Part shown: positions 36,452 through 44,572 of the stretch, piece by piece
Layout: each line of letters starts with the position of its first letter
Position numbering within the stretch: the stretch's first letter is position 1
NCBI RefSeq assembly: GCF_902499175.1
Contig: NZ_CABVQC010000004.1
Coordinates: 166,841-230,840, forward strand
Length of the DNA stretch: 64,000 nt
Direction: 5' to 3'
DNA from: Burkholderia aenigmatica
GTDB lineage: Bacteria > Pseudomonadota > Gammaproteobacteria > Burkholderiales > Burkholderiaceae
Notes under the pieces: generated by a model
Database searches by the model: none
Seen by the model: only the letters and a program-made list of their open reading frames with translations
What the model was told of the DNA's origin: nothing
Made by a program: the position numbers and the translations under genes

Positions 36452-38008
36452 ATGCATTTGACCATTGGGCTGCATCGCGCGGTACAGCAGAAACCGAATG
36501 CCATCGCGACCGTGTTCGGCGAACGGCGCCGGACCTTTGCGGAACTCGGCGAGCGTGTGTCGAGGCTGGCATCGGCGCTGCAGACGCTGGGCCTCGATGC
36601 CGGCGGCCGCGTCGCCATGCTCGCGCTGAATTCCGATCGCTATCTGGAGTACTACCTGGCGGTCGTGTGGGCGGGCGGCGTCGTCAATCCGGTCAATATC
36701 CGCTGGAGCCCAGCCGAAATCGCGTATTCGCTCGACGATTGCGATACCGCGATCCTGCTGGTGGATGACGCGTTCGCAGCAATGGTGCCCGAGTTGCGCA
36801 GCCGGTCGCCGGCGCTGCGCGCGGTCGTTCATGCGGGCGAAGACGCAACGCCCGATGGCATGCTGTCCTACGAGGCGCTGCTGGCCGCCGCGGCGCCGGT
36901 GCCCGATGCGATGCGCTCGGGCGAGGACCTGGCCGGCATTCTTTACACCGGGGGCACGACGGGCGTTCCGAAGGGCGTGATGCTGAGCCATCGCAACCTG
37001 TTCAGCAACGCGCTCGACATGCTTGCCGAAGGCGCGATCGCGGAGGATGGCGTCGGGCTCCACGCCGCGCCGATGTTCCATGTGGCCGATGTGACGCTCA
37101 TGATGGCGCTGCTGCTGCGAGGCGGGCGGCATGTGTTCCTCCCCGCGTTCGATCCGGCTGAGGCGCTGTCGGTCATCGAGAAGGAGCGGGTGACCGATAC
37201 GCTGCTGGTGCCCACCATGATCCAGATGCTGGTCGATCATCCGGCCATGAAGACGCACGACGCCAGCAGCCTCCGACTGGTTCAGTACGGCGCTTCGCCG
37301 ATCAGCGAGGCGGTGTTGAATCGCGCGTTTGACGCACTGCCCGGCGCGGCATTCATGCAGCTTTACGGCATGACCGAGATGTCGCCGGTGATCGCCGTGC
37401 TGCCGCCTGCTTGCCATACCCTGGAGGGTCGCCAGTCGGGCAAGTTGCGCGCCGCGGGACGGTCGACGTTTTTCGCCGAGATCCGCGTCGTCGATGCCGA
37501 CGGTGTCGAGGTGCCGCGCGGCACGCCCGGTGAAGTCGTCGCACGCGGCGCTGGTGTCATGCAGGGGTACTGGAACAAGCCGGCGGAGACCGCGGCGGCG
37601 ATTCGCGACGGGTGGATGCACACGGGAGACGGGGGCTATCTCGACGAGGACGGGTTCCTGTTCATCGTGGATCGCCTGAAGGACATGATCGTGACCGGCG
37701 GCGAGAATGTCTATTCGGTCGAGGTGGAAAACGCGATCGCGAAACACCCGGCTGTCGCGATGTGCGCCGTCATCGGGATTCCTGATGAAAAGTGGGGCGA
37801 GACGGTTCATGCGGCGGTCGTGCTGAAGCCCGGCGTCGACGTAACCGAAGACGACATCAAGTCGCATTGCAAGACGCTCATCGCGGGCTACAAATGCCCG
37901 CGCAGCATCGAATTCCGCGACGGGCTGCCGCTGTCCGGTGCGGGCAAGCTGCTGAAGTATGTATTGCGCGAGGCGCACTGGAAAGGCGCCGGTCGGTCGG
38001 TGGGCTGA
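36452..38008 (+). CDS. AMP-forming acyl-CoA ligase
   Basis: A 518-residue adenylate-forming enzyme (ANL superfamily). The phosphate-binding motif YTGGTTGVPKGVMLSH is near residues 166-181, the A5 motif YGMTEMSP near 306, and A7/A8 HTGDGGYLDEDGFLFIVDRLKDM near 390-412, with a C-terminal Lys in GAGKLLK. ATG 36452 follows AGGAG. It would activate a carboxylic acid to its CoA thioester for the crotonase and thiolase encoded upstream. Substrate class (medium-chain, branched or aryl acid) is not resolved. Confidence 0.9.
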   Translation: MHLTIGLHRAVQQKPNAIATVFGERRRTFAELGERVSRLASALQTLGLDAGGRVAMLALNSDRYLEYYLAVVWAGGVVNPVNIRWSPAEIAYSLDDCDTAILLVDDAFAAMVPELRSRSPALRAVVHAGEDATPDGMLSYEALLAAAAPVPDAMRSGEDLAGILYTGGTTGVPKGVMLSHRNLFSNALDMLAEGAIAEDGVGLHAAPMFHVADVTLMMALLLRGGRHVFLPAFDPAEALSVIEKERVTDTLLVPTMIQMLVDHPAMKTHDASSLRLVQYGASPISEAVLNRAFDALPGAAFMQLYGMTEMSPVIAVLPPACHTLEGRQSGKLRAAGRSTFFAEIRVVDADGVEVPRGTPGEVVARGAGVMQGYWNKPAETAAAIRDGWMHTGDGGYLDEDGFLFIVDRLKDMIVTGGENVYSVEVENAIAKHPAVAMCAVIGIPDEKWGETVHAAVVLKPGVDVTEDDIKSHCKTLIAGYKCPRSIEFRDGLPLSGAGKLLKYVLREAHWKGAGRSVG

Positions 38009-38419
38009 CGCTGCATGGTGCCCCCAGCGATCGCCCCGGCCGCTCGGCGGCGCGGCGTGCTTTCATCGCATGAGCCTGCTCTGCTCCCGTACGGATTCGG
38101 GCGCTGACGCAGGCGCTCGGGCGCGCTTGCCGGAATCCGCACGACGAGCGTGATGGCTACCCGGCAGGAGAACGTTACTGCCGGGCAGCGCGACGGAACC
38201 GTCCTGGTACCGGCCGGCGCCGCGCGGCGTCGAGGCCAGGATCGTGGAGCGGCTCGATGGATTGCGCCGGCTCGAATGTACTGTGCGCAACGCTGTTGCG
38301 TTGTCCGGGGGAGGGGCGACCGGCGGATGCCGACCTACTTGTGCCTTCACCTTTGCGCGGCCGGATGGACCATTACCGAGGTACAACGGCCATTCCTGCG
38401 GTGCCATGAGGTGCCGCCT
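38009..38419. other. Gene-free stretch between convergent genes
   Basis: About 410 bases between the acyl-CoA ligase and the TrmB regulator. No coding or RNA signal and no T-tailed hairpin were recognised. Confidence 0.5.
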
Positions 38420-39259
38420 TCAATTGCTGGCAGTGCTTTTTGGGGCGTCAGTTTCAACAGGTCGGAGCATAGCCCGCATGGCCTTGGTCGTGAGCAACTT
38501 CTTATACGCCGCCGGAGGCATTGCATCGATCATTAGCCGCCCGCTGACGTCGGCCTTGATGTACTCGACAGCCAGCAGTGCGATAACCGGATTGGTGGTG
38601 ACGGTCGCCTGATCGGGCGTGTAGTCGCCGAACTCTGCCACTACCGCATAGTCCTCGTCGGCCACCACGACAGCAAGACGTCGGCCGGAAAGTCGCAGTC
38701 TCGCGCTTGCCCCACATTCGGCCATGTCATACGTATGAGGGCCTTTCAACGTCCTGTTGCCATAGATGGCGACATGTGTGTCGACTCCCCGCGCGCTCGC
38801 CGCTTCAAGCAGAGGGCCCAATTCGTCAATCTCGCCGTCCCAGATACCCGCGAACAAACGCTTTTGCGCGTTCGAGATCGTGCGCGCAAATGCCTGGATG
38901 ATCGATTCCGTGCCGCTCAGCGACCAGACCAGCCCTGGTTCCTGTTGAACCGGCAGGCGATCCAGCGCCGACGCGGCGGCCTCGAGGTCGGCGTTGAAGC
39001 GAGAACGGAGTTCGGCCAGCAGTTCCGTATGGGGGACAGCCGCATAGCGCACGGGCTCTGATCGATTGACGAGGACGGCTCCGCGCGTTTCCAGACGGGC
39101 CAGCGTCTCATAGACCTTCGAAGGCGGCATCGATGCTCTGCGGCCCACTTCGGCTCCGGTCAATGCGGCTTGACCCACCAGGGCCGTGTACGCCTGCGCC
39201 TCGTACTGGGTGAATCCCAGTCGTGTCATCGAGGCGATCAATTCAGTGTCTGCTGTCAT
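38420..39259 (-). CDS. TrmB-family transcriptional regulator
   Basis: A 279-residue regulator with the N-terminal TrmB winged helix (LGFTQYEAQAYTALVGQAAL, GAEVGRRASMPPSKVYETLARLETRGAVL, about residues 14-62) and a C-terminal sugar-binding/phospholipase-D-like domain (FAGIWDGEIDEL through VVVADEDYAVVAEF). TrmB proteins are common in archaea and less so in proteobacteria. It is divergent from ridA and an MFS gene; the 112-base spacer carries two identical palindromes that are probable operators. Confidence 0.9.
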   Translation of the reverse strand: MTADTELIASMTRLGFTQYEAQAYTALVGQAALTGAEVGRRASMPPSKVYETLARLETRGAVLVNRSEPVRYAAVPHTELLAELRSRFNADLEAAASALDRLPVQQEPGLVWSLSGTESIIQAFARTISNAQKRLFAGIWDGEIDELGPLLEAASARGVDTHVAIYGNRTLKGPHTYDMAECGASARLRLSGRRLAVVVADEDYAVVAEFGDYTPDQATVTTNPVIALLAVEYIKADVSGRLMIDAMPPAAYKKLLTTKAMRAMLRPVETDAPKSTASN

Positions 39260-39291
39260 ACGTGACTCGCTTTTTTGCCGGCAGTTGACTA

Positions 39292-39337
39292 ACTACCTCA
39301 GTAGTATACGATCACACTTGGCTACTACCCAAGTAGT
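39292..39337. promoter_or_regulatory. Twin operators ACTAC-N4-GTAGT
   Basis: Two copies of a 14-base palindrome with 5-base arms, ACTAC-CTCA-GTAGT (39292-39305) and ACTAC-CCAA-GTAGT (39324-39337), lie 32 bases apart centre to centre (about three helical turns). They fill the spacer between the TrmB gene and ridA, fitting autoregulation and control of the divergent operon. Confidence 0.65.
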
Positions 39338-39371
39338 TATTCATTGCTTATGTCACCAAAGGACAATCCTT

Positions 39372-39737
39372 ATGCGCGAACTCATCAGCACGGGCTCCCC
39401 GTGGGAGACCAAGGTCGGATATTCACGAGCCGTGATCGTCAACGACACGATCTACATTTCAGGTACGGCCGGCAAAGGCTCGGATGTCTACATGCAAACC
39501 CGAGATGCCCTTGCCACGGTCGAGAAGGTACTCGTGGACAACGGCTTCCAGTTGTCGGATGTAGTCCAGAGCCGCCTGGTCGTGGCGGACTTTGATCACT
39601 GGGAGGATGCCGCGCGCGCGCACGGCGAGGTGTACCGCGACATTCGACCGGCGTTTTCGCTCGTGCATGCGCTGCCGTTCGTCGATGACGCGATCCTCGC
39701 GGAGGTCGAGGCCGTGGCCGTCAGGGTTGCCAAGTGA
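39372..39737 (+). CDS. RidA family enamine/imine deaminase
   Basis: A 121-residue RidA/YjgF-fold protein (VGYSRAVIVNDTIYISGTAG, VQSRLVVADFDHWEDA, RPAFSLVHALPFVDDAILAEVEAVAV). RidA proteins hydrolyse reactive enamines/imines made by PLP or flavin enzymes. The usual active-site Arg position is occupied in the stretch before PAFSLV, but the full RidA signature is not exact, so it may belong to a Rid1-7 subfamily. AAAGGA precedes the ATG. It overlaps the following MFS gene by GTGA, and both are presumably under TrmB. Confidence 0.88.
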   Translation: MRELISTGSPWETKVGYSRAVIVNDTIYISGTAGKGSDVYMQTRDALATVEKVLVDNGFQLSDVVQSRLVVADFDHWEDAARAHGEVYRDIRPAFSLVHALPFVDDAILAEVEAVAVRVAK

Positions 39738-40975
39738 AGGTCGGCGGAGAGAAGAGCGCGCGGCTTTCGGGCCGCGCAGTGGCGGTGCTTTCGATTGCTG
39801 CCGGTGGCGCCATCGCGAACGACTATGCGCTGCAACCGGCCCTCTCGATCATCGCCGCCGATTTTGAGGTGCCCGTCGCACCGATGACGGCAGTGGCAGC
39901 CGGTGCGATGGTCGGTTATCTGCTCGGCTTGTTGCTACTGGTTCCGCTGGTGGACAAGCTGAGCCCGCGCGCCTTGATCCCAGGGCAGATGTTTGCACTA
40001 GCGTGTGCTCTGGTTCTGGCGGCGTCGGCGCCAGGACCCGACGCGCTGATCGCGTGCTTCGTTTTGATCGGCGCCATGACAACGGTTGCCGCGCAGAGCA
40101 GTGCCCTCGTAGGCAAGCACGCCGCCCCACAAAACCGGGCGCAGCTCATGGGGACGATCTCTGCCGGCATATCCGCAGGGATACTGCTCAGTCGTTTCGT
40201 TGGCGGGGCCTTGGTGCAGTGGTGCGGATGGCGAGGTGCACTGCTGGCATTGGCGGCCTTCGCCACCGTTTCAGCGTTTTGTGTGATCCCGCTTCTGCCC
40301 GCGGAACGTCCCCTCGGGCATACCGGATACTGGTCGACGTTGCGCTCCTTGCCATCCTTGATATGGAAATCCCGGCAGTTGCGTTTGCACATCTACGCCG
40401 GGGCATTGTGGTTTTTTGCTTTTAATTTGATCTGGGTCGGCCTTGCCGTGCGTCTCGCCACTCCACCGTATAACCTGGACGCTGCGACCATCGGCCTGTA
40501 CAGCATCGCCGGACTCCTGGGTCTCCTCGTGACGCGTATCGCCGGAAGGCTGGCCGACCGGTTCGGTAGCCGCACCGTGATTGTCTGCGGCCTGATTCTC
40601 GCGGCCGCTTCCGCCGGTGCCCTGGCGCCTTCACTGAGCCATCCAGCCGTCACCGCAGCAGCGCTGGCCCTATTCGATGCCGGTTGCTTCGCTGCTCAGG
40701 TCGCCAATCAGGCAAGCGTCGTTGCTATCCAGCCAACTCGCGCAGGCGCATTGAACTCGGCTTACCTGACGTTCTACTACGTCGCCGGCGCTATGGGTAC
40801 GGCCGTGGCGGGTACGATCGCGATCCGTGCTGGCTGGGAGGCACTCGCCCTGCTGGCGGCGATTGCGACGGTGATCGCGGCCATCATTAGTACCCTCGCT
40901 ACTAGATCCGTACCGGCCAGAAATCGAGGAGATCTTCAACCCGATGCCATCGATACGGAGCAGATTCAAGGATAG
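39734..40975 (+). CDS. MFS transporter (CynX/NimT-like)
   Basis: A 413-residue, 12-helix MFS protein. The GTG start at 39734 overlaps the ridA stop by four bases. Features: GGAIANDYALQPALSIIAADF at helix 1, GYLLGLLLLVPLVDKLSPRALI (motif A region) and TRIAGRLADRFGSRTVIVCG in the second half. The short hydrophilic tail is charged. Coupling to ridA and TrmB suggests transport of an amino or nitrogen-containing compound, but this is inference. Confidence 0.88.
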   Translation: MKVGGEKSARLSGRAVAVLSIAAGGAIANDYALQPALSIIAADFEVPVAPMTAVAAGAMVGYLLGLLLLVPLVDKLSPRALIPGQMFALACALVLAASAPGPDALIACFVLIGAMTTVAAQSSALVGKHAAPQNRAQLMGTISAGISAGILLSRFVGGALVQWCGWRGALLALAAFATVSAFCVIPLLPAERPLGHTGYWSTLRSLPSLIWKSRQLRLHIYAGALWFFAFNLIWVGLAVRLATPPYNLDAATIGLYSIAGLLGLLVTRIAGRLADRFGSRTVIVCGLILAAASAGALAPSLSHPAVTAAALALFDAGCFAAQVANQASVVAIQPTRAGALNSAYLTFYYVAGAMGTAVAGTIAIRAGWEALALLAAIATVIAAIISTLATRSVPARNRGDLQPDAIDTEQIQG

Positions 40976-41017
40976 GGCATTGAGTGGCGCTACGTGCCAA
41001 GCGGTTCGTGAGTGTCT

Positions 41018-41191
41018 ATGAAACTCTGGCCGGTCCAAAGTGCCTACGACGAAACGAAAGAACGAATTCGTCACCGTGAATGGCGCGTCGACAAGACCCT
41101 CGCCGAACATCACCGGCGCGTGGTGGAGCTCGCGTCTCCTAACGGAGCCTCGAGCTCCACCACGGAACGAAAAAGGCGCACCAAGAAGTGA
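41018..41191 (+). CDS. Possible small protein of 57 residues
   Basis: ATG 41018 opens a frame encoding a highly charged, probably helical peptide (MKLWPVQSAYDETKERIRHR...ERKRRTKK). No domain is recognised and the ribosome-binding site is weak. Codon use is plausible for a GC-rich genome. Its codons 34-49 cover a large inverted repeat. It lies next to an IS256 remnant and could be a real small gene, a scrap of one, or chance. Confidence 0.3.
   Translation: MKLWPVQSAYDETKERIRHREWRVDKTLAEHHRRVVELASPNGASSSTTERKRRTKK
41119..41164. repeat. Two-tier hairpin
   Basis: The arms CGTGGTGGAGCTCG (41119-41132) and CGAGCTCCACCACG (41151-41164) are perfect complements of 14 bases; the loop contains a second stem CTCC-TAAC-GGAG. 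No T-run follows. It may stop the ridA-MFS transcript or be the footprint of a mobile element. Confidence 0.7.
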
Positions 41192-41218
41192 AACGATGTC
41201 CGTGAATCGCACACGTTA

Positions 41219-41554
41219 CAGGACTTCGCTGACGGCCCCTGGGGCGAGAAATACCCGACCATCGTGCAATCGTGGCAGCGTGCATGGGAGCACGTCGTAC
41301 CGTTCTACGTGTTCCCGCCAGAGATTCGACGGGTCGTGTACACCACGAACGCCATAGAAAGTTTGAATATGCAGCTGCGCAAGATCATCAAGACGCGAGG
41401 CCACTTCCCGGATGATGAGGCCGCGATCAAACTGCTCTGGCTGGCGCTACGCAATGTGCTGGCCAAAACGGTACGCACGGCCTTCGACTGGAAATCAGCG
41501 ATGAACCAGTTTGCTATCCTGTTCGGCGAGCGGTTTACGCAGGCACGCGGATAA
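41219..41554 (+). mobile_element. IS256-family transposase, C-terminal remnant
   Basis: About 112 codons match the end of IS256-type (mutator) transposases: WGEKYPTIVQSWQRAWEHVV, YTTNAIESLNMQLRKIIKTR, PDDEAAIKLLWLALRNV and SAMNQFAILFGERFTQARG. The final catalytic Glu is expected in the NAIES motif and is present; the two Asp residues lie in the missing N-terminal two thirds. The sequence after the stop, up to about 41598 (ends ATGCGGACAGGTTC), looks like the outer inverted repeat of the element. The left part has been deleted, so it cannot move on its own. Confidence 0.88.
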
Positions 41555-41876
41555 CCTGTTGTTCAACCGCCTCGCCCACAAAAATGCGGACAGGTTCCAT
41601 GTTACGGGCGTGAATGCTCGAAACGCGATCATACCTCGCGAAATCACTCGTCTCCACTTGAGCTCCATAAAGTCCACCATGGCGATCTGAAACAAAGTCG
41701 CCCATCGAGAGCGTTACGCCATTGCGAAAGGCAACAGATCCTACCTGGCAGGCCAACGAATTGATGTCGACCTCGCGAAAATTCACCTCGTGCACAAAGG
41801 ACCGTCCATTTGTGATCGTGTCGCTTGGCAACAGCAAAGAGTCGCCCGATCCCCCGTCGCTTGCGAGTACCGGCAT
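41535..41876 (-). CDS. Unknown protein, 3' end apparently replaced by IS256 sequence
   Basis: A 113-residue frame with no recognised domain (SLLLPSDTITNGRSFVHEVN, SLACQVGSVAFRNGVTLSMG, DFVSDRHGGLYGAQVETSDF). Its last 20 codons (EPVRIFVGEAVEQQVIRVPA) run through what looks like the right end of the IS256 remnant and overlap the transposase stop. The native C-terminus was therefore probably lost when the element inserted. It is the third gene of a minus-strand unit with 41890 and 42336, 13 bases after the former. Ribosome-binding site is weak. Confidence 0.5.
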   Translation of the reverse strand: MPVLASDGGSGDSLLLPSDTITNGRSFVHEVNFREVDINSLACQVGSVAFRNGVTLSMGDFVSDRHGGLYGAQVETSDFARYDRVSSIHARNMEPVRIFVGEAVEQQVIRVPA

Positions 41877-41889
41877 TCAATCGTGAAAT

Positions 41890-42339
41890 TCAAATAATTC
41901 TATTCCATGAGCCGTTTTCCGCCCTCTCAGGCTCCACGAATGCCCAAATCGAATGACACTGAGAGCAACGATAGTACATTGCAGAACCAGCCGAGCCTGC
42001 GCCTTCGGAATCAAAAAGCGGCGGAGTGATTTCCGTGAGAATCCCGCTTGCAACAGCAGCATCACGGCGTTGTGAATATTGCTGATACTCCATGCGTGAC
42101 ACGAACTGCTTGGGCAAACCGATACCAAGGCAGTGCGTACACGCGGGCAACAACTGAGCGATCGCTCCGTTGCTCTGGGCTTCGCTTCCCCGCCGAAGCT
42201 TCAACAACTGACCTCGTGGAATTTGTGCTTCGACGCGCGTTCCTTGGTCATCTAACCATGCGCGTAGCTGTTGCAAATCAACACCTCGATCGCGGTAGCG
42301 CCGAAACATATCTTGAATATCTTGATCCATGACGTTCAC
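41890..42339 (-). CDS. Unknown protein with a zinc-ribbon-like CxxC pair
   Basis: A 149-residue protein. Cys67-x2-Cys70 (CTHC) and Cys125-x2-Cys128 (CSQC) could form a split zinc ribbon. The N-terminal part (MFRRYRDRGVDLQQLRAWLD) is helical and charged. The GTG start at 42339 overlaps the stop of the preceding gene by four bases (a later ATG at 42330 is also possible), so the two are translationally coupled. I do not recognise the family. Composition is less GC-rich than the core genes around it, suggesting acquisition. Confidence 0.6.
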   Translation of the reverse strand: MNVMDQDIQDMFRRYRDRGVDLQQLRAWLDDQGTRVEAQIPRGQLLKLRRGSEAQSNGAIAQLLPACTHCLGIGLPKQFVSRMEYQQYSQRRDAAVASGILTEITPPLFDSEGAGSAGSAMYYRCSQCHSIWAFVEPERAENGSWNRII

Positions 42340-42611
42340 ATTGATTTATCGACCGGGATAATCCAGTCGTCAGACCGCGATTTCGTTGTTCCCATGAACT
42401 GATTCTGTCCGCCGGATCCAGCTGCCGGGTAGAACGATGTTTCTGGTTCCCATCCAACCGACAGCTTTCCTCCAAGTGGCCTTGGAACGGTTGCCGAAGA
42501 GAGCTCCGACGTCGGGATTTTCAGCAGTACGTCGGGCGGTCCCCAGTGTTGGAAAACCTGACCGCGGTCCATCAGCACGCCTTGATTTGTCCCGACGTAG
42601 TCTGTCGACAT
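42336..42611 (-). CDS. Unknown small protein, first gene of a three-gene accessory unit
   Basis: A 91-residue protein starting at ATG 42611 with AGGA 7 bases upstream. It is rich in Gly, Pro and aromatic residues (GQVFQHWGPPDVLLKIPTSE, GWEPETSFYPAAGSGGQNQF). The style is that of a compact secreted-toxin or effector domain, but no catalytic motif can be assigned. It overlaps the zinc-ribbon-like gene by ATGTGA. Possible role: toxin or toxin fragment with downstream partner proteins; this is speculation from layout only. Confidence 0.55.
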   Translation of the reverse strand: MSTDYVGTNQGVLMDRGQVFQHWGPPDVLLKIPTSELSSATVPRPLGGKLSVGWEPETSFYPAAGSGGQNQFMGTTKSRSDDWIIPVDKSM

Positions 42612-42740
42612 GTACGTTCCTGCACCCTTATAGAGGGGCGGCCGGGATTCGTGAAATTTTCGCCAAAAACACCTTAACGCGATGATTTAACGGGAAAATT
42701 CAGAATCTCTATCAGTTTGGCGTCGTCGGCCTGAGACGGG

Positions 42741-42839
42741 CTATCCCTTGTGGGCCCCGAACGCCTGATCAAACTGCCGAGCCCGCTGAACCTCGTCGCT
42801 ATGCAGATAGGTCGACGTTATCGGTCTAGCTTCACTCAC
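42741..42839 (-). pseudogene. Possible C-terminal remnant of a tyrosine recombinase
   Basis: The short frame reads ARPITSTYLHSDEVQRARQF then DQAFGAHKG and stop. TYLHSDE with a following charged helix resembles the segment around the active-site Tyr at the end of phage/integron-type recombinases. Nothing upstream in frame supports the rest of the enzyme. Low-confidence call. Confidence 0.3.
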
Positions 42840-42869
42840 GCACTGACAGATGCCTTTCAATCATGATTC

Positions 42870-43340
42870 TCAGGTACCTGCTGCAGCCGCGATTGGCGAG
42901 CGCTTGCCGGCCACGATGTAGTGTTTCAGCCGCTTCCAGGCATCTAGGTAGCGATGCCACGGGATGGCGGCCAACTGCTCGTCGTGAACGACGAGAATTC
43001 GCTCGACGGTCGCCAGTTCGTGGTCGAGCAGCAGGCAGCGCTCGCCTTGTTCCGCCCGCGTGACGCACGCATCGAGCGCCGCTTTGGCACGCCGATACAG
43101 GTCAAAATCGGCGCCGGCCGACGTCGCTTCCCGCAGATAGAACGCGAGGTACACGACGCGCACCAGGCAACTTACCTGATCGAGGTCGCCGCGGCCGCCG
43201 CGCATCGTGGCCAGCGCAAGATGGTTCTCCAGCGACAGCGCACGGATCTTTTCCGTCGACAGCGGCAACAACATTTCTCTCGTCAGGCCAGATCGACCGG
43301 TTCGACGCAACAGCCGTTTCCTGCTTTCCATCTTGCTCAT
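42870..43340 (-). CDS. Fis-like / conserved Burkholderia accessory protein
   Basis: A 156-residue soluble, mostly helical protein starting at ATG 43340 (MSKMESRKRLLRRTGRSGLT). MLLPLSTEKIRALSLENHLALATMRGG and WHRYLDAWKRLKHYIVAGKRS resemble a group often labelled Fis-family regulator in Burkholderia accessory islands, but a clear DNA-binding helix-turn-helix is not obvious. Its start overlaps the stop of the small gene at 43337 by four bases, so the two form a unit. Function unproved. Confidence 0.6.
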   Translation of the reverse strand: MSKMESRKRLLRRTGRSGLTREMLLPLSTEKIRALSLENHLALATMRGGRGDLDQVSCLVRVVYLAFYLREATSAGADFDLYRRAKAALDACVTRAEQGERCLLLDHELATVERILVVHDEQLAAIPWHRYLDAWKRLKHYIVAGKRSPIAAAAGT

Positions 43341-43546
43341 TTGTCGTTCGACCACATCATCACGCTCTTGGTGCCGTCGTGAGCGAACGTAAAGTCGAGC
43401 TCCTCCAGCGCTTTTAATACCGAGAAGATGGCAGGGCCCAGCAACATGGCTTTGGTTCGCGTATGCTTTGCGCCCATCACGGACTTCAACACCACATCGA
43501 AGAACCCGGGAACCTTGAGTCGGTTCGCCGTCGCCCGAGCCGCCAC
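43337..43546 (-). CDS. Small protein of unknown function
   Basis: A 69-codon frame opening at GTG 43546, with an internal ATG at about 43474 (MGAKHTRTKAM) as alternative start. LLGPAIFSVLKALEELDFTF and AHDGTKSVMMWSND are plausible folded segments. It overlaps the Fis-like gene start by ATGA, which supports it being expressed. No family recognised. Confidence 0.45.
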   Translation of the reverse strand: MAARATANRLKVPGFFDVVLKSVMGAKHTRTKAMLLGPAIFSVLKALEELDFTFAHDGTKSVMMWSNDK

Positions 43547-43623
43547 TTAGCTGGGAAACCTCATCAGGATGGTGCAATCACTCGTCTCGACTTGATCGGC
43601 ACTGCGGACTTACCACGACCGTA

Positions 43624-44163
43624 TCAGGATCCAGCGACATCGTACCTATTCAGAAATTTTTGATATGCCGCGGGAGAATTGAGCTGTTTTGCAGAGTCGT
43701 TCTCAAGTTGCTCCGCATCGTTGTCATCTGTGATGGTCACGAAAATGATGATCTTTTCCCGATCTGTCCCGGTGCCAAACACTCCACTTGCATCCGCTGT
43801 TCGGAGCGCCTCGATCATGGCTGCGTGAGCGTCAGCCTTAAATTTACTGAAATTGCTTCGGTCGGGCGACTCCCGAAGAGCTTTCGAGATTTCCTTGAAC
43901 CCTACGCCGCGAAAGGCTTCATAGGCCCACTCGGAGCTGGCCCATCGAGAGTACGCATCTGATTCCGGACTGCGATCCTCAGCGTTCTTTAGTACCTCCT
44001 CGAGTGCTTGCTCCGAGTTTCCTGCCGCCTGAACGGACATTGCGCTGCTGTCCGTATACAGCGCAAAAGCATAGAAGTCCTCGTCGGGGTGCTCGTTCCT
44101 CAGGGCCGAAAATACTGTTGCGGTTGCTTGGGCAATATGTGCGATCAAGTCTTGAGTGTTCAT
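43624..44163 (-). CDS. DUF4303 domain protein
   Basis: A 179-residue cytoplasmic protein matching DUF4303 in style: HPDEDFYAFALYTDSSAMSV near residues 25-44, YSRWASSEWAYEAFRGVGFK near 71-90 and a C-terminal KIIIFVTITDDNDAEQLEND. DUF4303 proteins are frequently found next to polymorphic toxin or effector genes and are suspected immunity proteins. It is alone here, close to an IS remnant and unknown small genes, so it may be an orphan immunity gene. The assignment is from recollection of the family pattern. Confidence 0.65.
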   Translation of the reverse strand: MNTQDLIAHIAQATATVFSALRNEHPDEDFYAFALYTDSSAMSVQAAGNSEQALEEVLKNAEDRSPESDAYSRWASSEWAYEAFRGVGFKEISKALRESPDRSNFSKFKADAHAAMIEALRTADASGVFGTGTDREKIIIFVTITDDNDAEQLENDSAKQLNSPAAYQKFLNRYDVAGS

Positions 44164-44572
44164 GGTGCGTGTCCGTGAGTTCGTAAGCTCTGTTCACTTA
44201 TGCCGGGCCTGGCTGGCCAAAGCCCCGATTATCGGGGCGTGAAGATAGAAACGGGGCGATGAACGTCGTCCGCAGCAGCGCATCGACGAACCCGACCGAC
44301 TCGTCTTGCGCTTTCTCATCTATGGAGCGTTCTCACCGTCTGATAAAAATCGTCATCCAGGGGCCGGATCGGATAGCCTTGCCAATATTGACGTCCAGTA
44401 CTGGCACCAGCCAAAGTTAAACGAATCGTGATCACCTGCCGCCGCAAAATTTTGCACAATGGCGGCAGCGCGGCCCGTTGCCGCGATTCGCCCCCGGCAC
44501 CCCGGCCAGCCGGACCGGGGCCGGCCCGAACCGATACCCGACCACGGCACCGACGTGCCGCCGCCCGCCGCC
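44164..44572. other. Spacer between the accessory islet and the two-component genes
   Basis: About 410 bases. It contains a perfect 7-base hairpin GCCCCGA-TTA-TCGGGGC (44222-44238) without T-run and a GC-rich leader before the response regulator. No gene was seen. Confidence 0.5.

Noticed and set aside
41219..41598. Complete insertion sequence
   Set aside because: Only the transposase C-terminus and one probable end are present; no matching left inverted repeat was found.
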